Origin: Acidovorax sp. 210-6
Lineage (GTDB): Bacteria; Pseudomonadota; Gammaproteobacteria; Burkholderiales; Burkholderiaceae_C
Length of the DNA: 64,000 bases
NCBI RefSeq assembly: GCF_010020825.1
Contig: NZ_JAACJE010000001.1
Coordinates: forward strand, 434,001 to 498,000
Direction: 5' to 3'
The notes below the pieces were generated by a model. That model searched no databases. It saw nothing but the letters and a program-made list of their open reading frames with translations, and was not told where the DNA came from. This document shows positions 48,691 through 57,262 of the stretch, piece by piece (positions within the stretch are counted from its first letter, which is position 1; the number at the start of each line of letters is the position of its first letter). A program made the translations under genes and the position numbers.

Positions 48691-49212
48691 ATGCGCGGCA
48701 TGAAACGACGCACCCTTTTGCAGGCGCCGCTGGCGCTGACGCCCCTGGCGGCATGGGCCGACTTGCCCAAAGTGGACAACCTGGCAGATGCCCTGCGTTG
48801 GCTTGACCGCGTGGCGGCCGCCAAGGGCGCACGCACCACCGGCGCCTGGCCCCTGCCGGCCGTGCTGGAGCACCTGGCGCAGAGCATCGAGATGAGCCTG
48901 GACGGCTATCCCCAGCCGCGCAGTGCGCTGTTCCAGAACACCCTGGGCGCGGCGGCCTTCGCCGTCTTCCATTGGCGCGGCCGCATGAGCCACGGGCTGG
49001 ACGAACCCATCCCCGGTGCGCCCCCACTGGCGCTGCCCGGTGACCTGACCGCCTCAGTGGCACGGCTGCGCTCGGCCATTGCGCGCTTCGATGGGCACAG
49101 CGGAGCGCTGGCGCCGCACTTTGCCTACGGCCGGTTGGACAAGGCGCAGTACGCCCGGGCGCACGCCTTCCACATCGCCAACCACCAGGACGAGATCGTT
49201 CTGCCCGCCTGA
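48691..49212 (+). CDS. DUF1569 family protein with Tat-like signal
   Basis: A 173-residue protein similar to DUF1569 (DinB-like four-helix fold; PAVLEHLAQSIEMSLDGYPQ ... HPHF-type regions). The N-terminus KRRTLLQAPLALTPLAAWA resembles a twin-arginine signal, so it may be exported folded. Function unknown. ATGs at 48691 and 48700 are both possible. Its stop and the next start share one base (TGATG), so the two are co-translated. Confidence 0.72.
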   Translation: MRGMKRRTLLQAPLALTPLAAWADLPKVDNLADALRWLDRVAAAKGARTTGAWPLPAVLEHLAQSIEMSLDGYPQPRSALFQNTLGAAAFAVFHWRGRMSHGLDEPIPGAPPLALPGDLTASVARLRSAIARFDGHSGALAPHFAYGRLDKAQYARAHAFHIANHQDEIVLPA

Positions 49213-49553
49213 TGGCGACCGACCCTGCCGTTGCAAACACCCCCCCGTCCCACGTGCAGCGCGCCTGGGCCGGACTGCTGCGCCACGCCGGGGCCGGGCT
49301 GCTGGTGCTCACCGTGGGCCTGGCCGTGCTGACCTGGAGCACCTGGCAACTGCGCTGCGAGAGCTTTGGCTGCACCTTCGTGGGCGTGATCTGGGTGGTG
49401 CTGGCCGGGCTGTGGGCCGTGGTGCTGGTGATGGCGTTCGCATTCGGCGCGGCCCAGCGGCGCCGGGGGTTGGGCACCCGCTCCACTGCCTGGGCGCTGG
49501 GCCTGCTGCTGGCGCTGGGCGCGGGGCACTTGCTCTACTGGTTGTTGCACTGA
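49212..49553 (+). CDS. Small three-helix membrane protein
   Basis: A 113-residue protein with three predicted transmembrane helices (about residues 25-46, 56-80 and 92-112). No recognised family. Its ATG overlaps the DUF1569 stop by one base and it is six bases from the creatininase-like gene, so the three form an operon of unknown purpose. Confidence 0.65.
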   Translation: MATDPAVANTPPSHVQRAWAGLLRHAGAGLLVLTVGLAVLTWSTWQLRCESFGCTFVGVIWVVLAGLWAVVLVMAFAFGAAQRRRGLGTRSTAWALGLLLALGAGHLLYWLLH

Positions 49554-49559
49554 ACTACC

Positions 49560-50411
49560 ATGGCGGGCATGACCGCAGCCGCCTTCTCCCTGCCCTCGCG
49601 CTTCTGGGCCGAGCTCACCACGCGCGATTTCGCACAACTGCAGGCCAGCCCCCTGGCCGCGCAGACCGTGGCCGTGCTGCCCGTGGCCGCCATCGAGCAG
49701 CACGGGCCGCATTTGCCGCTGAGTGTCGATGCCACGCTGCTCCAAGGCGTGATCGATGCGGCCCTGCCCCTGTTGCCCGAGCCCTTGCCGGCGTTGTTCC
49801 TGCCGCCGCAGGTGGTGGGCCTGAGCACGGAGCACCTGGCCTACCCCGGCACGCTGTCGCTGCCTCCCGCCACGGTGATCGCGCTATGGACCGAGATCGG
49901 CGCCTGCGTGGCGCGCGCTGGGGTGAAGCGGCTGTTGCTGCTCAACGGCCACGGAGGCAACGTGGCGGTGATGGACATCGTGGCGCGTGAGCTACGCCAG
50001 CACCACGGCCTGCTGGTGTACAGCAGCAGTTGGTTCAGCCTGCCCCAGCCGCCCGAGGTGCAGGCCTTGTTCAGCGCCGAGGAGCAGCGTTTTGGCATCC
50101 ACGGCGGGGCGGTGGAAACCTCGATGATGCTGCACTTGGCACCCGCCACGGTGCGCATGGAGTACGCAGCACAGTGGCGCTCCAGCTCGCAGGACCGGGC
50201 TGCGCAGCATGCAATGTTGGGCGACGGCAAGAGCGCCAAGATGGGCTGGGCCATGCAGGACTACCACCCCGCAGGAGCCGTGGGCGATGCCCGTGCAGCC
50301 AGCGCCGACAAGGGCCGCGCCCTGGTCTTGGCGGCGGCGCAGGCGCTGGCCCAGTTGCTGCAAGAGCTGCACGCGCTGCCCGCGCAGACCCTGGCCCCCG
50401 CGCCTGGGTGA
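49560..50411 (+). CDS. Creatininase-family metal-dependent amidohydrolase
   Basis: A 283-residue cytoplasmic enzyme of the creatininase (creatinine amidohydrolase) superfamily, which also includes MftE and FAPy deformylases. Metal ligands lie in AAIEQHGPHLPLSVDATL and NGHGGNVAVMD, and the family HGGAVETSMML motif is present. The substrate is unknown; creatinine is only one possibility. A second ATG at 49569 could be the start. It converges with the two-component regulator. Confidence 0.88.
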   Translation: MAGMTAAAFSLPSRFWAELTTRDFAQLQASPLAAQTVAVLPVAAIEQHGPHLPLSVDATLLQGVIDAALPLLPEPLPALFLPPQVVGLSTEHLAYPGTLSLPPATVIALWTEIGACVARAGVKRLLLLNGHGGNVAVMDIVARELRQHHGLLVYSSSWFSLPQPPEVQALFSAEEQRFGIHGGAVETSMMLHLAPATVRMEYAAQWRSSSQDRAAQHAMLGDGKSAKMGWAMQDYHPAGAVGDARAASADKGRALVLAAAQALAQLLQELHALPAQTLAPAPG

Positions 50412-50436
50412 TCTCATCGCCCTGCGGGCACGGCTG

Positions 50437-51108
50437 TCACTGGTGGGTGCCTTGGCTCACCAGCGCATACCCCACGCCGCGCAAGGTGCAGATGCGTTGG
50501 CTGCCCAGTTTTTGGCGCAGGCCGTGGATCTGGTACTCGATGGCGCCATCGCTGGGCGTCTCCCCCAGCCCCCACACTCTGTCCATCAGGGTCTCGCGGG
50601 ACACCGCACGGCCCCGTGCCAGGGCCAGTTCCCGCAGGATGGCGGCTTCGCGCGGCGTCAGCGCAATGGTCTGGTCGGCAATGCTCACCTGCGCGGTGAC
50701 TTCGTCCAGACACAGATCGCCCACCTGCCAGCGCTGCTGGGTGTGGCCGCCGCTGCGGCGAATGAGGGCCTGGACGCGTGCGATCAGCTCCTCGGTGGCA
50801 AAGGGCTTGATGACGTAGTCGTCGGCACCGCTGCGCAATGCTTTAAGGCGGTCGGCCAGCGCGTCCCGTGCCGTCATCACCAGCACCGGGGTTTGGATGC
50901 GCGCGCTGCGCCACTCGGTCAGCAGCAGTTGGCCGTCCCCGTCGGGCAGCGTCAGATCCAGCAAAATGCAATGTAGGTTGCCCTGCGCCGCGTGGCTGCG
51001 GGCCTGTTGCGCATGGCGCACCCAGACCGCGGGCCAATGGGTGGCCTGCAGGGATTGCTGCAGCGCGCGTCCCAGGTCCAGGTCGTCTTCAACGAGCAAG
51101 ATGGCCAT
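50437..51108 (-). CDS. OmpR/PhoB-type response regulator
   Basis: A 223-residue DNA-binding response regulator. The receiver has D8-D9, the phospho-acceptor D51 (CILLDLTLPDGDG) and K in VIKPFAT. The C-terminal winged helix is of OmpR/PhoB/QseB type (ALTPREAAILRELAL ... LMDRVWG ... IHGLRQKLG ... RGVGYAL). It overlaps the 3' end of the sensor kinase gene by 20 bases, an obvious cognate pair, most like QseB/TctD-type regulators. Confidence 0.94.
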   Translation of the reverse strand: MAILLVEDDLDLGRALQQSLQATHWPAVWVRHAQQARSHAAQGNLHCILLDLTLPDGDGQLLLTEWRSARIQTPVLVMTARDALADRLKALRSGADDYVIKPFATEELIARVQALIRRSGGHTQQRWQVGDLCLDEVTAQVSIADQTIALTPREAAILRELALARGRAVSRETLMDRVWGLGETPSDGAIEYQIHGLRQKLGSQRICTLRGVGYALVSQGTHQ

Positions 51109-52579
51109 GGTTATTCAAGGGAATTCGGATGCAAAAGCGGGCACCGCCCAGCGCGGGGCTGGCGTCCAGGGCCACGCTGCCGTGGTGCGCTGCGGCCACG
51201 CGCTCCACAATGGCCAGCCCCAGACCGCAGCCGCTGATGCCGTCGCTGTGCGGGCCTCTTTCAAAGCGCTGGAACACCCGCACACGGTCCTGCGCGGCAA
51301 TGCCAGGCCCGCTGTCTTCCACCGCAATCAGGGCCTGCGGTGGTTCTGCCGCCAGGCGCACGCGCACCTGCGATCCCGGTGGGGTGTAGCGCAGCGCGTT
51401 GTCCACCAGGTTGTCCAGTGCTGCGGCCAGGGCGGGCGCGTCTGCGGGTGCCCACAGCTCGGTGGGTGCGTCCAGATCCAGCGTGTGTTGCGAAAGGGCC
51501 GTGCGCGAGGCCTGCATGGCAAGGGTGTCGCGCAGCAAGGCGGCCAGGTCGGTCCGGTGCAGGGCGGTAGCCTGTGGGCCCAGGGTGACCGTGTGGTCCA
51601 GGCGTGCCAGGGTGAGCAGCTTGTCCAGCACATTGGCAGCGCGTTCGACGCCGCCTTGCAGGGCTTGCAGGGCGGCAGCGCGCTGCCCAGCGGACGATGC
51701 CATGGTCAAGGCATGCGCCTGTGCGTTGATGGCTGCCAGCGGGGTGCGCAGCTCGTGGGCTGCGTCGGCAAAGAAGCCATGCTCTGCGGCGCGCAGCGAG
51801 CGCACCCGGGCCAGCAGCGCATTGAGGGCGTGCACCATGGGCGCGAGTTCGACGTGGGGTGGGGCGTTTGCCAGCTCGGTGGTCTCTTGCGGGTCGCGCT
51901 GCGACAACTGGCGTGCCAGTTGCGCCAGCGGTTGGAGCCCCAGCCGCATGGCCAGCCACAGCGCCGCAAAAACGGTGGCAACGATCACCAGGGTCGTGGG
52001 CAGCATGCCCTTGAACGTCCGGTCCAGCAGCCGCGTGGTGACCTGGCTGGACTGGGCGAACACGGCATAGAGCTGCTGCGCAGGGTCCCAGGCGGCCAGC
52101 AGGATCCAGCCCGGGTGCTCTGACCGCTCGCTCGTGGACAGGCTGCCGGGTGGGAAGTCCGGCAGGCTGTCCCGGTTGGCGGAGCGTGCGAGCAAGCGGC
52201 CGTCTTTGTGCCACACCTGCCAACCCAGTTCGTCCGGCGAGATCGCAGTGTCCGCCGTTTCCAGGTGCAGGGCGGTGATGTGCTCTGCCGCCGCAGCGAT
52301 GCCATCGGGCGTGGGGTTCAGGCTGCTGGTGCGCGCCAGGGCCTGGGCCAGCAGCTTGAGGTCGGTGTCCAACCCCCCATTGCCGCGCGCGAGCAGCAGC
52401 ATGAGGGTCAGCGACAGCAGCACCGCCAGCAGCGCGCCAAACACCAGCAACTGCACGCCCAGCAGCCGCTTGAACAGGGACGGGCGCAGCAAGGCGCTGC
52501 CCTGCAGGCGCGCGCAGGCAGCCCATGCCTGGGTCCGCAGGGAACCATGGCGCGGTGGCTGGGGCGCAGGGGTGGTCAT
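51089..52579 (-). CDS. Sensor histidine kinase (QseC/TctE-like)
   Basis: A 496-residue membrane kinase. TM1 is at about residues 40-65, the periplasmic region at about 66-195 and TM2 at about 197-218, with a HAMP-like segment. The dimerisation domain has FFADAAHELRTPLAAI, with the phospho-accepting His. The ATPase domain has DNLVDNALRYTP, VEDSGPGI and GCGLGLAIV. The periplasmic domain is of the short QseC type; the signal is unknown. Start ATG at 52579 was chosen over one three codons earlier. It precedes its regulator, with a 20-base overlap. Confidence 0.92.
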   Translation of the reverse strand: MTTPAPQPPRHGSLRTQAWAACARLQGSALLRPSLFKRLLGVQLLVFGALLAVLLSLTLMLLLARGNGGLDTDLKLLAQALARTSSLNPTPDGIAAAAEHITALHLETADTAISPDELGWQVWHKDGRLLARSANRDSLPDFPPGSLSTSERSEHPGWILLAAWDPAQQLYAVFAQSSQVTTRLLDRTFKGMLPTTLVIVATVFAALWLAMRLGLQPLAQLARQLSQRDPQETTELANAPPHVELAPMVHALNALLARVRSLRAAEHGFFADAAHELRTPLAAINAQAHALTMASSAGQRAAALQALQGGVERAANVLDKLLTLARLDHTVTLGPQATALHRTDLAALLRDTLAMQASRTALSQHTLDLDAPTELWAPADAPALAAALDNLVDNALRYTPPGSQVRVRLAAEPPQALIAVEDSGPGIAAQDRVRVFQRFERGPHSDGISGCGLGLAIVERVAAAHHGSVALDASPALGGARFCIRIPLNNHGHLAR

Positions 52580-52618
52580 GCGGTGCATTGTGTCGCACGG
52601 TGTGCGCTGCGGCAGGGG

Positions 52619-53842
52619 TCAGCGGCGGTAGTGCCGGCGCATGCCTTCCATCAGCGCGATCAAAGCGGTGCTCACCCACGGGCTGCCGCCGCCTTCGGCG
52701 CAATTGGCCCAGAGGTGGCCGCCGCCCAGGCCATCCCAGTCCACCCACGCCAGCGACTGGAATCCCAAGGTGCTGCCGTCATGGACCAGCATGGGCGTGG
52801 CCACGCGTTTGCGGGCGATCCAGCCCATGAGGTACTCCTCGTCCTGGGCTGCGCGCAGGGCGCCCAGATAGCTGGCGGGCAAGGGGGTGGGCTGGCCCGC
52901 CATGGCGCGCATGTGCCATTGCAGCCACAGGCCATAGTCGGCTGCGCTGAGGTGCAGCGAGGTTCCCGCAGGCGCCATCAGACGCGTGAGGATGTCGGCC
53001 AGCGGGTCGGACGGCTGGTGGACGCTCAGTTTTCCGGGGCTGCCGAAATGGCCGGCCACCGGCAGGCTGTCGCCAGTGAAGGGGTCGCGCCAGGGGTGCT
53101 GCATGCCCAGGGGGCGTGCCAGCTGCGTGGTGAACAGGTCTTCGTAGCGCTGGCCCGTATGGGCCTCCACAATGGCGCCCACCACCGTGTATCCGGCGTT
53201 GGAATAGGCATAGTCAACGCCGGGCCGGATCCCGGCCAGGGGCGCCTGGGCCAGCACCCAGCGCGCGAACAACTGGCGCTGCGCAGCCACGTTGTCAGGG
53301 ATGTCCTCCCCGAAACTGTTTTCCAGGGCCTCGACATCGGCGCCGCTCTGGAACGCCATCAAGCCGCTGCGGTGCGCCAGCAATTGGCGCAAGGTGACGC
53401 TGCGGTACACCGGCCGCATGTCTGCCGCCAGCGCAGGCAGCATCTGCTCCAGCGTGGACTCCCAGCGCAGGCGGCCGCTGTCCACCAGGCGCGCGGCCAG
53501 TGCGGCCGTCATGGCCTTGGTGGTGGAGCCAATGGCAAACGGATCGCTGGCCTGCACGCTGCTGGCCTGGCCCAGGCGCCGAACCCCCGCCGTGCCCAGC
53601 TGTGGGGGCTGCGAGGCTGTGCCTTCAAAGTACTGGCACAGCGCGCCGACGATGCCTTGGGCCACCGCCGCCTTGGCGGCCTCTTGGGCGCTGATGTCTG
53701 CGGGGCCAGAGGGCGGGTCGTCGTCACCGCCGCCACAGCCGGTCAGCAGGCCACCCAGGCACGCGGGTGCAACGCCCAGCGCCGCCAGAAACCTGCGCCG
53801 ATGAAGGGACGTACGGGGAGAACGGGGAACAAGATCGAGCAT
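52619..53842 (-). CDS. Beta-lactamase-family serine hydrolase lipoprotein
   Basis: A 407-residue protein of the class C beta-lactamase / esterase family. The N-terminus has twin arginines (HRRRFLAAL) and a lipobox LLTGC with Cys at about 36, so it is probably a Tat-exported lipoprotein. The catalytic SxxK is GSTTKAM (S106, K109), the YxN is YSN in VDYAYSNAGY (about 215), and VHDGSTLGF is likely the KTG-equivalent. Real beta-lactamase activity is not proven; esterases and peptidases of this fold are common. Confidence 0.87.
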   Translation of the reverse strand: MLDLVPRSPRTSLHRRRFLAALGVAPACLGGLLTGCGGGDDDPPSGPADISAQEAAKAAVAQGIVGALCQYFEGTASQPPQLGTAGVRRLGQASSVQASDPFAIGSTTKAMTAALAARLVDSGRLRWESTLEQMLPALAADMRPVYRSVTLRQLLAHRSGLMAFQSGADVEALENSFGEDIPDNVAAQRQLFARWVLAQAPLAGIRPGVDYAYSNAGYTVVGAIVEAHTGQRYEDLFTTQLARPLGMQHPWRDPFTGDSLPVAGHFGSPGKLSVHQPSDPLADILTRLMAPAGTSLHLSAADYGLWLQWHMRAMAGQPTPLPASYLGALRAAQDEEYLMGWIARKRVATPMLVHDGSTLGFQSLAWVDWDGLGGGHLWANCAEGGGSPWVSTALIALMEGMRRHYRR

Positions 53843-53944
53843 GAAAAGCGCCTCCAAACGATGGTGGCGCCATGGTCGGCCCGCAAGCTTTGGATTGGCT
53901 TTGGACGCTGCCGCCCAGGTGGCGGACGGCTCGATGCTCCGGTT

Positions 53945-54616
53945 TCAGGCGTGGGTGACCAACGAGGCATGCTCCGCAGCATGCAGGTGCGGCAGGGTGT
54001 TGAAGGTTTGCAACATCAGCCGCTTGGGGCTCACGCTGAATTCGGTGACCGCGCTGTTGCGGATGCGCATGTTCAGTGCAATGGTCACCTCGGGCGCGGT
54101 GCCCAGCACTTCACCCACGGCAGTGGAGATGGGGCCGCCGCTGCTGACCAGCAGCACGTTCTGGTCAGCGTGGTCGCGGCGCACCTGGTCGAGCACGCGG
54201 CGCACACCGAGTGAGAAGTCCTCCCAGCTCGGCATGCCCTGGGGGCTGATGACGCCGGCCATCCACTGCGCAATGGCGTCGCACAGCAGGCGGAAGTGGT
54301 GGCGGTACAGCTCGGGCGTATTGGGCTTTTGCAGCGGCTCGGTGTGGATGGCGCGGATCAGCGCCAGGCTGTCGTATTCGTCCAGGCTGGGCAACACCTG
54401 TGGCGCAGGCAGGCCGGGCAGGCCCTGGGCGATGCCGTCCAGGGTCTGCGCGTGGCGGCGCAGCGTGCCCATGAGCACGGTGTCAAAGCGCTGGCCGTGC
54501 GCAAGCCAGTGGGCGCCCAGGCGCTGCGCTTGCTGCAGGCCCAGGGGACTGAGCTGGTCGTAGTCGTCTGCGCCAAACGAGGCCTGGCCGTGGCGCACGA
54601 GGTAGAGCGTTCCCAT
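53945..54616 (-). CDS. Histidine phosphatase (phosphoglycerate-mutase-like)
   Basis: A 223-residue phosphatase of the phosphoglycerate-mutase/SixA superfamily. The catalytic motif is LVRHGQASFG (R8-H9-G10), with Arg in MGTLRRHAQT, Glu in the LDEYDSL region, and a second His in the VLLVSSGGPIS block replaced by Ser-Gly (homologues usually show SHG). That substitution may lower activity. The substrate is unknown. Confidence 0.82.
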   Translation of the reverse strand: MGTLYLVRHGQASFGADDYDQLSPLGLQQAQRLGAHWLAHGQRFDTVLMGTLRRHAQTLDGIAQGLPGLPAPQVLPSLDEYDSLALIRAIHTEPLQKPNTPELYRHHFRLLCDAIAQWMAGVISPQGMPSWEDFSLGVRRVLDQVRRDHADQNVLLVSSGGPISTAVGEVLGTAPEVTIALNMRIRNSAVTEFSVSPKRLMLQTFNTLPHLHAAEHASLVTHA

Positions 54617-54684
54617 GGGGCGCGATTGTGGCGGCGCAGGCGGCTGCCGCCTTGTCACGCAAGCGACGGGGGCGCGGCATTGCC

Positions 54685-55650
54685 TTACCGCGACAACACT
54701 TCGCTGAACACGGGCGCATCCACATTGCCCCCCGTGAGTGCCAGGCCCACGCACAGCCCGCGCAGCGATTCGCGCTCTTGCAGCGCGGCGGCCAGGGCGG
54801 CGGCGCCTGCGCCTTCGGCGACGTTGTGCGTGTCGGTGAACAGGGCGCGCATGGCGGCGGCAACTTCGGCATCGCTGACCTGCACCACATGGTCCAGGTG
54901 CGGGATCAGGATGTCCAGCGCCGCCTGGTCGGCCACACGGCAGGCCATGCCATCGGCCAGTTGCGTGGTCACCGGTGCTTCGATCACCCGGCCTGCGGCG
55001 ATGGAGTCGGCGTAGGTGGTGGCGTGGCGGCTCACCACGCCCACGATGCGCACGCCGTGGCCCAGCGCACGCTTGGCGGCAATGGCTGAGCAGGCGCCCG
55101 AGCCCTGGCCGATGGGCACATAGACCACATCGAGTTGCGGTACCGCGCGCAGGAATTCCCACCAGTAGGTGGCCACGCCGCGCAGCAGGTCGGGGTGGAA
55201 GCTGTGCACCATGTGCGCGCCGCGCTCCTGGGCCAGGTGCAGGGCGTGCTCGCGCGCTTCCTGGAAGTCATCGCCATGCTCGACGAGCGTGACGCCCAGT
55301 GCGCGCATGGCAGCGTTCTTCTCCAGCGAGTTGCCGCGCGGCACGACGATGGTGCAGGCCACGCCATGGCGGCGCGCGGCCCAGCCCATGCTCTGGCCGT
55401 GGTTGCCGCGTGTGGCGCTGATGACCTCGCGTGGCAGCGGGCCGCGGCGCGCGAGCTGGTCGAAATAGGTCAGGCCGCCTCGGATCTTGAAGGCACCCAC
55501 GGGTGTGTGGTTCTCGTGCTTGAGCCAGCACTCGGTGCCCAGGCGTTCGCTCAGCAGGCCCCAGCGGTACTGGGGCGTGGGGGGGAAGTCGCGGTACACC
55601 ACTGTGGCGGCGGCTTCGATGTCGGCAAGGGATGGGAGCAGGTGGGTCAT
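54685..55650 (-). CDS. Threonine/serine dehydratase-like PLP enzyme
   Basis: A 321-residue fold-type-II PLP enzyme resembling threonine dehydratase / hydroxyaspartate dehydratases. The PLP lysine is K55 in TPVGAFKIRGGL; the glycine-rich phosphate loop is GQGSGACSA; SATRGNHGQSMGWAA is the substrate loop. There is no ACT regulatory domain, so it is a catabolic type. The substrate (threonine, serine or another hydroxy-amino acid) is uncertain. It lies nine bases after the VOC gene in a run of amino-acid genes. Confidence 0.88.
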   Translation of the reverse strand: MTHLLPSLADIEAAATVVYRDFPPTPQYRWGLLSERLGTECWLKHENHTPVGAFKIRGGLTYFDQLARRGPLPREVISATRGNHGQSMGWAARRHGVACTIVVPRGNSLEKNAAMRALGVTLVEHGDDFQEAREHALHLAQERGAHMVHSFHPDLLRGVATYWWEFLRAVPQLDVVYVPIGQGSGACSAIAAKRALGHGVRIVGVVSRHATTYADSIAAGRVIEAPVTTQLADGMACRVADQAALDILIPHLDHVVQVSDAEVAAAMRALFTDTHNVAEGAGAAALAAALQERESLRGLCVGLALTGGNVDAPVFSEVLSR

Positions 55651-55658
55651 GGGGGGCA

Positions 55659-56351
55659 TCAAGAGGTCAGGGTCACCAGGCCATGCGGCGTGGCCAGCGT
55701 GGCGCGCAGACAGGGCTGCGCAGCGGCTTGCACGGCCGCCTGCCCGTCCAGGCCCATGGCCTGGCAGGCTGCAGTCAGGGTGGGGGCCTGGGGGTGACGT
55801 AGTTCCAGCGACTGCAGGCGTACGCTGCTTTCGGGCAGGGCATCGCAGGGGTGCTGTGCGCCCCATTCGATGAGTGTGGGCAGGCAACCGTCCAGCAGGC
55901 GTTGGCCGTCCGGGCGCACGGTGATGCGCCATTGCAGCAGGCCCTGGGGCGTGGCGCGGCTGGCGCTGAGGATCTCGCCGCGCTCCAGGCCTTGCGCGGC
56001 CAGTGCAGCGCAGGCGGCTGCCGCATCGGGCACGGCGGCCACCCAGTGGATCAGCCGGGGGCCGTGCTGTGCCACCTGGGCCTGCAGGGCCTTGCAATCC
56101 ATATCAAACCAGCGCTTTGCGCCCGTGGATATTGCGGGAGTAGCTATTGGATTGATAGCAATGATCTCTAGGTAGGCGCGCGGGTGTGCCGGGCCGCTGA
56201 GCTGCAACAGCCGGTTGTGCGTGCCCATGAGCGGGTGCTCGCCCCCGGCGGCCGGGGCCACGCCCAGCGTGTGCTCGCACCAGGCGGTGCCACTGGCCAG
56301 GTCGGTGGCCAGCACCACCAGGTGGTCCACGCAGGGTGCGCGCGGGATCAC
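55659..56351 (-). CDS. VOC (glyoxalase-like) domain protein
   Basis: A 230-residue protein of the glyoxalase_3 type (DHLVVLATDLASGTAWCEHTLG ... GGEHPLMGTHNRLLQL ... YLEIIAINP). It has the vicinal oxygen chelate fold but no obvious full metal set. The start is a GTG at 56351, overlapping the upstream PhzF stop by GTGA. The reaction is unknown. Residues about 64-81 (IAINPIATPAISTGAKRW) are encoded by a copy of the dispersed repeat. Confidence 0.8.
   Translation of the reverse strand: MIPRAPCVDHLVVLATDLASGTAWCEHTLGVAPAAGGEHPLMGTHNRLLQLSGPAHPRAYLEIIAINPIATPAISTGAKRWFDMDCKALQAQVAQHGPRLIHWVAAVPDAAAACAALAAQGLERGEILSASRATPQGLLQWRITVRPDGQRLLDGCLPTLIEWGAQHPCDALPESSVRLQSLELRHPQAPTLTAACQAMGLDGQAAVQAAAQPCLRATLATPHGLVTLTS
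56110..56160 (+). repeat. Dispersed repeat, copy 9, inside VOC gene
   Basis: CAGCGCTTTGCGCCCGTGGA with a 7-base insertion relative to the 44-base standard, then TAGCTATTGGATTGATAGCA. Its left flank (ATATCAAAC) is the usual one. It lies within the reading frame and does not disrupt it. Confidence 0.7.
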
Positions 56352-57211
56352 AGGCGGACTTCGCCGCGCATGCAGGTGACGGCCTGCCCGCCAATCCAGG
56401 TCTGGGCGCCTTCCTGGTCCACATGCACGCGCCCGGCGCGGCCCAGGGCTGTGCCCTGGCTGACCACGTAGCTGCGGGGTGCCAGGTGGGCGGGGATGAG
56501 CCACTGCGCCAGCGCGGCGTTCAGGCTGCCGGTGACCGGGTCCTCGGCCAGGCCGTGGTTGCCGGGGAAGAAGGCGCGCACTTCAAAGGCGCAGCCGTCG
56601 GCGGCCTGGCGTGCGGCGCTGCGCGGGCCCACCACGCCGATGGACAGCCCGCCCAGCGTGGCGGGGTCGGGCCGCAAGCCCAGCACCTGCTCGGCAGAGC
56701 GCAGCAGCACGGCGCGCCAGTGCGGGCCGTTGTGGCACCAGGCGTGGTGCACGATGTCGCTGCGCGCCACCCCCAGGCCGCGTGCAATGCGTTCCACATC
56801 CACCTCGTCCAGCGGGCCGCTCTGGATCAGCGGTGGAGCGGCAAAGGCCAGGCGCTCGCCGTCCTGGCGCAGCGTGACCAGGCCCACGCCGCATTCCTGC
56901 ACGACGCGACCAGGCGTGCGCGGTTGCCCGCCCGCCTGCAGCCAGGCATGGCAGGTGCCCAGCGTGGGGTGGCCCGCAAAGGGCAACTCGGCGCCGGGGC
57001 AGAAGATGCGCACGCGGTAGTCGGCCCCGGCGGCGCGGCCCTCGGGCGTGGGCGGCAGCACAAAGGTGGCTTCGGACAGGTTGGTCCAGTTGGTGAACTG
57101 CTGCATGGCCTCGGTGGCCAGGCCTTCGCCATCGAGCACCACGGCCAGGGGGTTGCCCAGGTACGGCGTGGCGGTAAAGACATCGACTTGCTGGAACGGG
57201 CGCTGGCGCAT
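56348..57211 (-). CDS. PhzF-family isomerase/epimerase-like protein 1
   Basis: A 287-residue protein of the PhzF family, related to diaminopimelate epimerase folds. It shows GNPLAVVLDGEGL, the active-site Glu in NLSEATFVLPP, LPFAGHPTLGTCHAW and DPVTGSLNAALAQWL. The phenazine pathway is absent, so it is an orphan family member whose substrate is unknown. It is 51 bases from its paralogue upstream on this strand; the tandem copies share most motifs. No Shine-Dalgarno outlier noted. Confidence 0.88.
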   Translation of the reverse strand: MRQRPFQQVDVFTATPYLGNPLAVVLDGEGLATEAMQQFTNWTNLSEATFVLPPTPEGRAAGADYRVRIFCPGAELPFAGHPTLGTCHAWLQAGGQPRTPGRVVQECGVGLVTLRQDGERLAFAAPPLIQSGPLDEVDVERIARGLGVARSDIVHHAWCHNGPHWRAVLLRSAEQVLGLRPDPATLGGLSIGVVGPRSAARQAADGCAFEVRAFFPGNHGLAEDPVTGSLNAALAQWLIPAHLAPRSYVVSQGTALGRAGRVHVDQEGAQTWIGGQAVTCMRGEVRL

Positions 57212-57262
57212 GGAGGCTCCTGTGGCAAAAGGGGGGCAGGACGTCAGATCGTGAACACGTTC

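Noticed and set aside
48691-50411. A creatinine-degradation operon
   Set aside because: Only a creatininase-superfamily protein is present; its neighbours (DUF1569, small membrane protein) give no support for creatinine use.
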